Below are positions 1-5,954 of a stretch of DNA of 11,459 bases, one piece after another. A program made the position numbers and the translations under genes. Origin of the DNA: Saprospiraceae bacterium (GTDB lineage Bacteria; Bacteroidota; Bacteroidia; Chitinophagales; Saprospiraceae). Under the pieces are notes generated by a model that was given only the letters and a program-made list of their open reading frames with translations, was not told where the DNA came from and did no database searches. The DNA lies in contig JADZBJ010000035.1 in the NCBI GenBank assembly GCA_020852155.1, forward strand, positions 1-11,459, written 5' to 3'. How positions within the stretch are numbered: the stretch's first letter is position 1; each line of letters begins with the position of its first letter.

Positions 1-1256
1 CACATATCGCCATATAAAGTGCCATAACCTACAGACATCTCGCTTTTATTGGTTGTATTGAGCAGGATATTTCCGAACTTGTTGCTCATGGCCATCAGCA
101 GAATGCCCCGCACCCGCGCCTGAATGTTTTCTTCCGTTACGTTAAAAGGCAGTCCTTCAAAAAACGGTTGGAGCGTCGCTTCAAAAACATCATACATGGG
201 CTTGATGGCCACGATGTCGTATTGAATACCCAGAATTTCTGCCAGATCACGAGCGTCATCTACGGAGTGTCCGGTGCTGAACTGGCTCGGCATAAGCAAT
301 ACACGCACATTTTCCTTACCCAGTGCCCTGGCGGCCAGTACGGCCGTGATGGCCGAATCAATACCGCCCGACAAACCCAATATGGCCTTTTTGAAACCCA
401 GTTTCTGGAAATAATCACGGATGCCCAGCACCAGCGCATCATGGATGAGCCTGATCTTGTCTTTGGGTTGTTCATTTGATTGCCCGCCACGGGTCACTTC
501 ATCCAGATCATATACCTGAAAGCACTCCTCGAAGTAGGGCATCTCCTCAAAGACCTTCCCGTCGGGCGACATGATGATGCTGCCGCCATCGAATATAAGC
601 TCGGTGTGCGCGCCAGTGTGATTCACGTAAAACATCGGAATGCCGTAGCGTTCGATATTCGCGCGCACGGTATGAATACGCGCAGCAGCATGTGCGTAAT
701 CAAATGGCGAGGCAGAAAGGTTCAGGATGAAATCCGGTTTTTGAGGCATCATTTCATCCATCGGGCAGATGGTGTACAGCGGGTTTTCATTACCCACGTT
801 CCAGATGTCTTCGCAAATGGTCATGGCAATGCGCTTGCCTTTAAACTCCACGACGTTAAATTCCGTGGCTGGCTCGAAGTACCGGTATTCATCAAAAATA
901 TCGTACGTAGGCAAGAGGGCCTTGTGTTGCACACCTATAATATTACCGCCATACAGAAAATACGCCGAGTTGTACAAATCCTTACCGGCAATCACCGGAT
1001 TGCGGGTGGGTGCGCCAACGACGATAGCGATGTTATGGCTGACATCCTGCAACGCCTTGATAGAAGCCTGGCTGCGGCGAATGAAATCATCAAATTCGAG
1101 GAAGTCGCGCGGCGGGTAACCACAGACTGCAAGTTCTGGAAAGCAAATCAGGTCAGCGCCTTGTTGTTCTGCGCGCGTTACAGCCGCCAGCATCTTGGAC
1201 AGGTTGCCTTCAAAGTTGCCAATGTGAAGGTCAAGTTGAGAAAGGGCAATTTTCAT
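1..1256 (-). CDS. nadE: Glutamine-dependent NAD+ synthetase, 3' end cut by window
   Basis: Makes NAD+ from nicotinic acid adenine dinucleotide and ATP, taking ammonia from glutamine; last step of NAD synthesis, cytosolic. Reading the minus strand from the ATG at 1256 gives 418 residues with no stop before the window edge. The N-terminal half is a nitrilase/glutaminase domain (about 1-265) with the expected Glu-Lys-Cys triad: E41 in CFPELAVCGYPPRD, K112 in HKALLPTYD, C148 in TICEDIW. The C-terminal half is the synthetase domain, with the ATP-pyrophosphatase loop LSGGIDSA (SGGIDS at 296-301) and the conserved NKSEMSVGYGTLYGDM at 403-418, where the window ends. Some 120 or more residues should follow outside. 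No Shine-Dalgarno is visible before the ATG, which is normal for Bacteroidota; the start is fixed by the family-typical MKIALSQLD opening. It is transcribed away from the coiled-coil gene at 1673. Family certain; exact length unknown. Confidence 0.97.
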   Translation of the reverse strand, partial: MKIALSQLDLHIGNFEGNLSKMLAAVTRAEQQGADLICFPELAVCGYPPRDFLEFDDFIRRSQASIKALQDVSHNIAIVVGAPTRNPVIAGKDLYNSAYFLYGGNIIGVQHKALLPTYDIFDEYRYFEPATEFNVVEFKGKRIAMTICEDIWNVGNENPLYTICPMDEMMPQKPDFILNLSASPFDYAHAAARIHTVRANIERYGIPMFYVNHTGAHTELIFDGGSIIMSPDGKVFEEMPYFEECFQVYDLDEVTRGGQSNEQPKDKIRLIHDALVLGIRDYFQKLGFKKAILGLSGGIDSAITAVLAARALGKENVRVLLMPSQFSTGHSVDDARDLAEILGIQYDIVAIKPMYDVFEATLQPFFEGLPFNVTEENIQARVRGILLMAMSNKFGNILLNTTNKSEMSVGYGTLYGDM

Positions 1257-1329
1257 ATTTGAATAAATCAGTCAGGGCCTTTGCCCTTTTGTGTTTGAAC
1301 TGCGATCAATGCTCCCCGGAAAAGCATTC

Positions 1330-1364
1330 AGGTAAAACCCTTAGACCGTATTAGGGGTTCACCT
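1330..1364. promoter_or_regulatory. Imperfect dyad, possible operator
   Basis: AGGTAAAACCC at 1330-1340 is mirrored by GGGGTTCACCT at 1354-1364 (9 of 11 positions complementary), with 13 bases between. Nested in it is a perfect 6-bp inverted repeat, ATTAGG (1350-1355) and CCTAAT (1362-1367). The size and symmetry fit a site for a dimeric regulator, lying about 75 bases before the nadE start. No regulator can be named from the sequence. Confidence 0.35.
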
Positions 1365-1510
1365 AATGTTGTATCGGGCAGCAATTTTAAGACTAAAAAA
1401 TTTTTAAAAAAAATTTTCTAAAACTTTAACATTGATAATCAATGACTTAGGAATAACACAGAATGTCACAGTGTTAAAATTTCAGATTGTCAAATGCAAT
1501 AAAACAACGC

Positions 1511-1546
1511 CGTAGCGGTTAATGCCGTGACTTCGGTCAACGCTAC
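1511..1546 (+). promoter_or_regulatory. UUCG-capped stem-loop in presumed leader of coiled-coil gene
   Basis: The tip is TGAC (1528-1531), loop TTCG (1532-1535), GTCA (1536-1539), i.e. a C(UUCG)G tetraloop when read as plus-strand RNA. An outer stem pairs GTAGCG (1512-1517) with CGCTAC (1541-1546), leaving an internal loop on the 5' side. It sits about 127 bases before the ATG at 1673 and has no U-tract, so it is not a terminator. A structured leader or RNA-stabilising element is possible; function is inference. Confidence 0.35.
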
Positions 1547-1672
1547 CGTATTGAAAGGGCGCTTGAACACCAGTCAATTTTTTCACTTGCAATTTTTCGG
1601 CGGAAAGGTCGCCTATGATTTAAAAAGTACATCAATCATTTTCGTTAAACCTTTCATCATTTTTCTTACATA

Positions 1673-2698
1673 ATGAGCACACCAAGCAATTTCAATCAGC
1701 CTAACACTCCTACTCCAAACTTTGGCACCCCGAACAACGAAGGCCAAAAACGCTTGACGACCATTATGGGCGTTGCCATCGCAGCCCTGCTCGGCCTCTG
1801 CGTATTCCTGTTGGTTAGCAAATACCAAACCGGAAAAGCACTGGACAGCACAACGATGGAACTGACCCAGCAAAAAGATGCTTTCACTGAACTGGATGCC
1901 AAATACAATGAGGCAGTAACTCAGCTGGAACAGCAGAAAGGCATCAATGCTGAACTGGATGCAAAAATCAACCAGCAACTCAGCGAACTCTCTGCTTCCA
2001 AAGATCAGATTGCAACCCTGATCCGCGACAAAAAAGACTACAAAGGTGCAATTGCTAACCTGGAACGTCAGAAAAACGAGTATCTCGTTCAGATTGACGA
2101 CCTGAAAAAACAGGTGGGCATCCTGACCGAAAGCAACACACAACTGAATACACAAAACCAGCAGTTGTCCACATCGCTCAACGAAACACAGACCAAACTG
2201 CAAGACGAAAGCACCGCCAAAGCAGCGTTAATTTCCGAGCGTACTGCACTGGAAACCGAAAAGACAGCGTTGACTCGTAAAGTAGACATCGCTTCTGCCA
2301 TTCGCGTTAAAAACATCGAAGTAAAATCTGTTGCCGTAAAAAGCAGCGGTAAAGAAAAGAGCAAGTCACGCGCTAAAAACGTTGACAAACTCAACATCTG
2401 CTTCATGACAGAAGCCAATGAAATCGCTCAAGCCGGCGAAGAAACGTTCCAGATTCGTGTCGTTGACCCAACCGGCGCACCTTTGGCCATCGAAAGCCTT
2501 GGTTCAGGTGTAGCCACCAACAAGCGCGATGAAGGCGAATTCCGCTTCACAACTACTGCTACTTGCCAGTACACTAACGGCGAAACGCAAGTTTGCGGCG
2601 CTTGGCAGCCAGGTCAGGACTTCGTAAAAGGTCAGTACAAAGTGGAAGTCTTCAACAAAGGTTTCCTCGTAGGTACAGGCGCTTTCAAATTGAAATAA
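1673..2698 (+). CDS. Membrane-anchored coiled-coil protein, unknown function
   Basis: I do not recognise a named family. The 341-residue product opens with a polar, Asn/Pro/Thr-rich stretch (1-27), then one hydrophobic helix at about 28-48 (TTIMGVAIAALLGLCVFLLV) with K27-R28 on the N-terminal side, so it should be inserted as a signal anchor with the rest outside the cytoplasmic membrane. Residues about 55-205 are a Gln/Glu/Lys/Leu-rich heptad pattern typical of a long coiled coil. A Lys/Ser-rich linker (about 220-238) leads to a C-terminal domain (about 238-341) with alternating hydrophobic strands, cysteines at 243, 298 and 308, and motifs such as IRVVDPTGAP and QYKVEVFNKG that suggest an immunoglobulin-like beta sandwich. 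Start ATG has no Shine-Dalgarno. It is monocistronic, ending in a strong terminator. A role in envelope organisation or as a periplasmic spacer is inference only. Confidence 0.9.
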   Translation: MSTPSNFNQPNTPTPNFGTPNNEGQKRLTTIMGVAIAALLGLCVFLLVSKYQTGKALDSTTMELTQQKDAFTELDAKYNEAVTQLEQQKGINAELDAKINQQLSELSASKDQIATLIRDKKDYKGAIANLERQKNEYLVQIDDLKKQVGILTESNTQLNTQNQQLSTSLNETQTKLQDESTAKAALISERTALETEKTALTRKVDIASAIRVKNIEVKSVAVKSSGKEKSKSRAKNVDKLNICFMTEANEIAQAGEETFQIRVVDPTGAPLAIESLGSGVATNKRDEGEFRFTTTATCQYTNGETQVCGAWQPGQDFVKGQYKVEVFNKGFLVGTGAFKLK

Positions 2699-2744
2699 TT
2701 ACGGCCGACTCAGTCGGTTCTTCAGACTCAAACTATGTGAATCT

Positions 2745-2782
2745 CCCCTCGTCGTATCTTCGGATACGGCGAGGGGCTTTTT
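2745..2782 (+). terminator. Strong intrinsic terminator after coiled-coil gene
   Basis: A 14-bp stem, 2745-2758 with 2763-2776, contains one T-G pair and is capped by a TTCG loop at 2759-2762; CTTTTT follows at 2777-2782. It begins 46 bases after the stop codon of the coiled-coil gene. A minor hairpin (CCGAC, loop TCA, GTCGG) at 2705-2717 comes first. Confidence 0.9.
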
Positions 2783-2795
2783 AGTGCCCCCCAAA

Positions 2796-2869
2796 AAATT
2801 TCAAATTTCAAATTTCAAATCACTCATTTTTTTAATTTGAAATTTGAAATCTCCAATTTGAAATTTGGG
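2796..2869. repeat. Heptamer A/T tandem repeats in inverted arrangement
   Basis: The unit AAATTTC occurs three times in tandem at 2796-2816 plus a partial copy to 2820. The opposite-strand version follows as AATTTGAAATTTGAAAT at 2834-2850 and again as AATTTGAAATTTGGG at 2855-2869. ATTTCAAATTTCAAAT (2805-2820) and its exact complement at 2835-2850 make a 16-bp perfect inverted repeat with a 14-base loop, so this could form a cruciform or RNA hairpin. It lies between two terminators, where no gene is disturbed. Confidence 0.8.
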
Positions 2870-2887
2870 TAGTGTCATTTTTTGTGT

Positions 2888-2987
2888 GATGTGTCATGTT
2901 GAGCGTAGCGAAACATCTGCATCCCTCGAAGGTCAAATTAAACATTTCGCTGGGCCAGTTCCTTCGCTATGCTCAGGATGACACATC
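2888..2987. repeat. Large imperfect palindromic repeat (REP/MITE-like)
   Basis: Arms at 2888-2912 and 2963-2987 are 25 bases each and complementary at 22 positions; the tips read GATGTGTCAT and ATGACACATC. The 50-base centre has no coding capacity and includes AGCGAAA/TTTCGCT, which can pair inside the main stem. The TGTCAT...TGAGC...GCGAA pattern resembles palindromic intergenic repeats that I remember as common in Bacteroidota genomes. The family match is from memory; the palindrome itself is directly visible. Confidence 0.7.
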
Positions 2988-3044
2988 CCTTTATCAATTA
3001 AAATATGACGCTACCGAAATTTGAAAATAGTAAGTTTGTAGAAC

Positions 3045-3074
3045 AAAAAAGCCAGCCCGAAAAATCGGACTGGC
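3045..3074 (-). terminator. Intrinsic terminator of efp-accB-accC operon
   Basis: On the minus strand GCCAGTCCGA and TCGGGCTGGC flank a short T-rich loop and are followed by six T residues (complement of 3045-3050). The single non-Watson-Crick position, C3056 against A3069 on the plus strand, becomes a G-U pair in minus-strand RNA, which shows that this is a terminator for leftward transcription. It lies 33 bases after the accC stop codon. Confidence 0.92.
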
Positions 3075-3106
3075 TCAGGTTTTAGTTGCCTGTATTCAAA
3101 GGTTTA

Positions 3107-4456
3107 CTACAATTTTTCATTCTTGAAATCCCAGGTATTCAGGAATCCGGTGTGGAAATTTCCGTCCTGGAAATCTTTGTTACGCATCAGTCGCTGGTGG
3201 AATGGCACCGTTGTTTTTACGCCTTCAGTCACGAACTCATCCAGCGCGCGTTCCATCTTCAGAATAGCCTCATCGCGCGTGCGGGCACGAACGATCAATT
3301 TGGCAATCATGGAGTCGTAGTACGGCGGAATGGTGTAACCAGCGTAAACGTGCGTATCAACCCGAACGCCGTGCCCTTTGGGCGAGTGGAAAGACGTGAT
3401 TTTGCCCGGGCTCGGACGGAAATCATTGAATGGGTCTTCCGCATTGATACGGCATTCGATGGCGTGCATTTCAGGGAAGTAGTTTCGGCCTGAAATCGGA
3501 TGCCCTGCAGCCAGTTTGATTTGTTCCTTAATCAGGTCAAAATCAATGACTTCTTCCGTCACGGTATGTTCCACCTGAATACGGGTGTTCATTTCCATGA
3601 AGTAGAAATTGCGGTATTTATCCACCAAAAACTCGATCGTACCTACGCCTTCGTAATTGATAGCGTTGCAGGCTTTGATGGCCGCTTCGCCCATTTTTTC
3701 CCGCAATTCGGGCGTCATGAACGGCGAAGGACTTTCTTCGACCAATTTTTGGTGACGGCGCTGGATAGAGCAGTCGCGCTCAGACAAGTGGCAGGCTTTG
3801 CCAAATTGGTCGCCTGCAACCTGAATGTCAATGTGGCGTGGCTCCTCGATGTATTTCTCCATGTAAATACCATCGTTGGCGAAAGATGCTTTGGCTTCGC
3901 GTCGCGCCGTGTCCCATTGATCTTCGAATTCTTCTTCTTTCCAGACGATACGCATACCCTTGCCTCCGCCTCCGGCTGTTGCCTTCAGGATGACCGGGTA
4001 TCCGATATCTTTGGCTAATTTTTTTCCGGTTGCCACATCTTGTAGCAAGCCTTCTGTACCTGGCACACAAGGAACGCCAGCGCGAAGCATGGTTTCCTTG
4101 GCGGTGATTTTATCGCCCATCGAGCGAATCTGATCAGGCGTTGGGCCGATGAATTTTACGCCATATTGTTTGCAGATTTCTGCAAAATTGGCGTTTTCTG
4201 ATAAAAATCCGTATCCAGGGTGAATAGCGTCTGCATTGGTGATCTCGACAGCCGCCATAATACGTGGCACATTCAGGTAACTTTCGGAAGAAGCTGGCGG
4301 GCCTATGCAAACCGCTTCATCGGCAAATCGAACGTGCAGACTGTCGCGGTCGGCTGTCGAGTAAATGGCTACCGTCTGGATACCCATTTCCTTACAGGTA
4401 CGAATGACGCGCAGCGCGATCTCTCCCCGGTTGGCGATCAATATTTTTTTGAACAT
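3107..4456 (-). CDS. accC: Biotin carboxylase subunit of acetyl-CoA carboxylase
   Basis: Carboxylates the biotin on AccB with bicarbonate and ATP, the first half-reaction making malonyl-CoA for fatty-acid synthesis. The 449-residue length matches stand-alone bacterial AccC. Visible parts: N-terminal fold opening KILIANRGEIALRVIRTCKE (4-23), ATP-grasp domain with K116 and K158, glycine-rich loop GGGGKGM at 162-168, H208, K237, metal-binding E275 and E288, and the catalytic FMEMNTRIQVEHTVTE segment (286-301) with N290, R292, Q294, E296; R336 in ECRINAEDP corresponds to the biotin/bicarbonate-site arginine. A C-terminal cap follows. All catalytic residues I looked for are present. Position 63 bases after accB and the terminator beyond its stop make it the last gene of the operon. 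The carboxyltransferase genes accA and accD are not in this window. A propionyl- or pyruvate-carboxylase subunit is less likely, given the length and the AccB neighbour. Confidence 0.97.
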   Translation of the reverse strand: MFKKILIANRGEIALRVIRTCKEMGIQTVAIYSTADRDSLHVRFADEAVCIGPPASSESYLNVPRIMAAVEITNADAIHPGYGFLSENANFAEICKQYGVKFIGPTPDQIRSMGDKITAKETMLRAGVPCVPGTEGLLQDVATGKKLAKDIGYPVILKATAGGGGKGMRIVWKEEEFEDQWDTARREAKASFANDGIYMEKYIEEPRHIDIQVAGDQFGKACHLSERDCSIQRRHQKLVEESPSPFMTPELREKMGEAAIKACNAINYEGVGTIEFLVDKYRNFYFMEMNTRIQVEHTVTEEVIDFDLIKEQIKLAAGHPISGRNYFPEMHAIECRINAEDPFNDFRPSPGKITSFHSPKGHGVRVDTHVYAGYTIPPYYDSMIAKLIVRARTRDEAILKMERALDEFVTEGVKTTVPFHQRLMRNKDFQDGNFHTGFLNTWDFKNEKL

Positions 4457-4519
4457 TTTTCAAAAAGATAAATAGCGAAATCCTGTATTGTACCACAGGT
4501 TAAGCGCTATGAGCGATTA

Positions 4520-5020
4520 TCAAGCTGGTTCGAGCATGAAGAGCGGCTGATCATATTCAACCGGCGTGGCATCGTCAACAAGGATTTTGACCACCTTGCC
4601 TTTGACCTCAGAGTCAATTTCGTTGAACAGTTTCATGGCCTCGATGATGCACACCTTGGCGCCGACTTCAACAACATCACCGACTTTGATGAATGGCGGC
4701 TTGTCGGGGCCGCTGCTGCGGTAGAACGTGCCCACCATCGGTGATTTAATGGCGATCAGGCGGCTATCATCGGCTGCTGCGGGCGCTGGCGCCGGTGCAG
4801 CGGCGGGTTCAGCCTTGGCGGGCGCTGCCGGAGCAGGCGGCGCTACGGTAACAACGGGTTGTTGTACCGGCATAACCATCGGCGCGACAACACTGCTGCT
4901 TTCCACAACATTGCCCTGATTGCGAATGACGAGTTTGAAATCGCCTTCTTTTAGTGAAAATTCGGACAGCTTATGCTTGCTAACCATCCGAATAATCTCT
5001 TGTATCTGATTGAAATCCAT
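4520..5020 (-). CDS. accB: Biotin carboxyl carrier protein of acetyl-CoA carboxylase
   Basis: Carries the carboxyl group between AccC and the carboxyltransferase. The 166-residue chain has the usual three parts: an N-terminal segment (1-40, with FSLKEGDFKLVIRNQ), an Ala/Pro-rich flexible linker (about 55-83), and a C-terminal biotinyl domain (about 86-166). The biotinylation motif is EAMKLFNEI, with K130 the attachment lysine; the preceding IKSPMVGTFYRS and the Pro-rich thumb-type segment GPDKPPF are typical of AccB rather than of a general biotinyl domain. It lies between efp (65 bases upstream) and accC (63 bases downstream) on the same strand, so co-expression with its enzyme partner is expected. 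The Ala/Pro linker is coded by GC-rich repetitive sequence. Confidence 0.97.
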   Translation of the reverse strand: MDFNQIQEIIRMVSKHKLSEFSLKEGDFKLVIRNQGNVVESSSVVAPMVMPVQQPVVTVAPPAPAAPAKAEPAAAPAPAPAAADDSRLIAIKSPMVGTFYRSSGPDKPPFIKVGDVVEVGAKVCIIEAMKLFNEIDSEVKGKVVKILVDDATPVEYDQPLFMLEPA

Positions 5021-5085
5021 GTGATATTGTCAGTTTTAACTGCTGCAAAGAAAGCGAGTGCAAGCCAGAGTGTACAGCTTGTCGC

Positions 5086-5652
5086 TTATTTTTTTACCCG
5101 CTCGAGGTAAGCGCCTGTGGCAGTGTCAATTTTGATAAAATCGCCTGTGTCGCAAAACAGCGGAACACGCACCTCTGCGCCGGTTTCAACTGTAGCCGGT
5201 TTGAGGGTATTGGTAGCAGTATCGCCGCGCAAACCTGGCTCACAGTAAGTGATTTCGAGGGTAACGGTTTGTGGCAATTCGACTGCCAGAATAGTTTCTT
5301 TGGCAGCATGGTACAACACGTCAACGATGTCGCCTTCTTTCAGGAACTGACCGTTATCAACCATATCGTTGCCGATAGAAATTTGATCGAAAGTTTCCTG
5401 ATTCATGAGGGCATAACCGCCGTCGTCAGGGTACAGGTATTGAAATTTACGGCGTTCTACGCGCACTTCGGTCAGGTTTGCGCCGCTGTTAAATGTAAAT
5501 TCTACAACGCGACCGGAAGTTGTGCTTTTCAGTTTAGTCCACACCTTGCCGCTACCGCGACCAACCTGAAACTTCTGAAAATCAATAACTTTAACGATGT
5601 CGTTGTTGTGCTCAATGCAAAGGCCGTTGCGGATATCTGCCGTCGTTGCCAT
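5086..5652 (-). CDS. efp: Elongation factor P with arginine at the tip
   Basis: Enters the ribosomal E site and relieves stalling at runs of proline. The 188 residues fit the family length and its three beta domains: a KOW-like domain (1-63), an OB domain from about 64 (YLYPDDGGYALMNQETFDQI at 74-93), and a C-terminal OB domain ending GDFIKIDTATGAYLERVKK. The loop that touches the tRNA normally reads PGKGxA with a modifiable lysine; here it reads VGRGSGK (30-36), placing arginine R32 where Bacillus has K32 and Escherichia coli has K34, and valine where proline usually stands. Arginine at this place is rhamnosylated by EarP in Pseudomonas; whether that happens here is unknown. It is the first gene of an apparent efp-accB-accC operon, behind a TACCTTTG box. 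Start chosen at the ATG giving MATTADIRNGL, typical of Bacteroidota EF-P. Confidence 0.96.
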   Translation of the reverse strand: MATTADIRNGLCIEHNNDIVKVIDFQKFQVGRGSGKVWTKLKSTTSGRVVEFTFNSGANLTEVRVERRKFQYLYPDDGGYALMNQETFDQISIGNDMVDNGQFLKEGDIVDVLYHAAKETILAVELPQTVTLEITYCEPGLRGDTATNTLKPATVETGAEVRVPLFCDTGDFIKIDTATGAYLERVKK

Positions 5653-5718
5653 ATTTTTTTGTATAAAATGAAAGTGAAAAAGTATCGAATTGCCGATTTT
5701 GATTTTTCAAAAGGCCCG

Positions 5719-5726
5719 CAAAGGTA
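5719..5726 (-). promoter_or_regulatory. Candidate -7 box of efp operon
   Basis: On the minus strand TACCTTTG is an exact match to the Bacteroidota -7 element TAnnTTTG. It is 67 bases before the efp ATG, leaving a leader of about 60 bases. No clear TTTG-type -33 element is seen at the expected distance; CTTTA lies nearby. Match is by consensus only. Confidence 0.5.
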
Positions 5727-5729
5727 AAA

Positions 5730-5737
5730 TAATTTTG
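5730..5737 (+). promoter_or_regulatory. Candidate -7 box facing the T9SS cargo gene
   Basis: TAATTTTG matches TAnnTTTG on the plus strand, with TTTT at 5704-5707 about where the -33 element would be. It is back to back with the efp box, three bases apart, and would give a leader of roughly 210 bases. An alternative start region is TTG at 5790-5792 with AATATTTG at 5813-5820, which has better spacing but one mismatch. Apart from these boxes I see nothing notable in the rest of the gap to 5954. Confidence 0.3.
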
Positions 5738-5954
5738 AATAAAGGTTTCATAACCCGCTTGTACCAAATTTCTGAATCCAAATCTGATGTTGGTATCCTC
5801 CGCCTTTTTTTAAATATTTGCCCTCGAAAAACAAACACACAGCTTCAGGTCGTTATAGCATTTTTTAATATAATCAACGTCTGGCGCTGCGCACGATTGG
5901 GGATTGCCTCCAGTCGGCTCGTTGGTGACCAGTCGCCCACCTGCCGATTTAATT

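Larger units (their letters stand above)
1257..1672. other. Divergent intergenic region between nadE and coiled-coil gene
   Basis: A 416-base gap that must hold the promoters of two divergent genes. It contains no convincing reading frame. Seen in order: a weak 5-bp hairpin (AGGGC, loop CTTT, GCCCT) at 1274-1287 in the nadE leader, an imperfect dyad at 1330-1364, a run of A and T tracts at about 1386-1429 that could bend DNA or act as an UP-like element, a UUCG-capped stem at 1511-1546, and a small GGCG/CGCC hairpin at 1599-1613. I could not find a clean TAnnTTTG box on either strand; TAACATTG at 1427-1434 differs by one base and faces the coiled-coil gene. Confidence 0.6.

Noticed and set aside
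480..1262. Open frame of 260 codons on the plus strand
   Set aside because: Lies wholly opposite nadE, whose frame holds all catalytic motifs; the plus-strand translation has no recognisable domain.
1274..1287. Terminator for a plus-strand transcript (AGGGC hairpin plus TTTT)
   Set aside because: Only a 5-bp stem and no plus-strand gene ends there.
1613..2203. Open frame of 196 codons on the minus strand
   Set aside because: Antisense to the coiled-coil gene; its Phe/Leu/Gln-rich translation is what the repetitive coiled-coil codons give in reverse.
2699..3106. Small gene in the 408-base gap
   Set aside because: Filled by two terminators, heptamer repeats and a palindrome; the only open frame overlaps the coiled-coil 3' end and the terminator stem.
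3086..4018. Long plus-strand frames opposite accC
   Set aside because: Shadows of accC, which is complete and has every active-site residue.
5904..5954. TTG start adding 17 residues to the T9SS cargo protein
   Set aside because: Would place a polar stretch before a clear signal peptide that begins right at the ATG at 5955.
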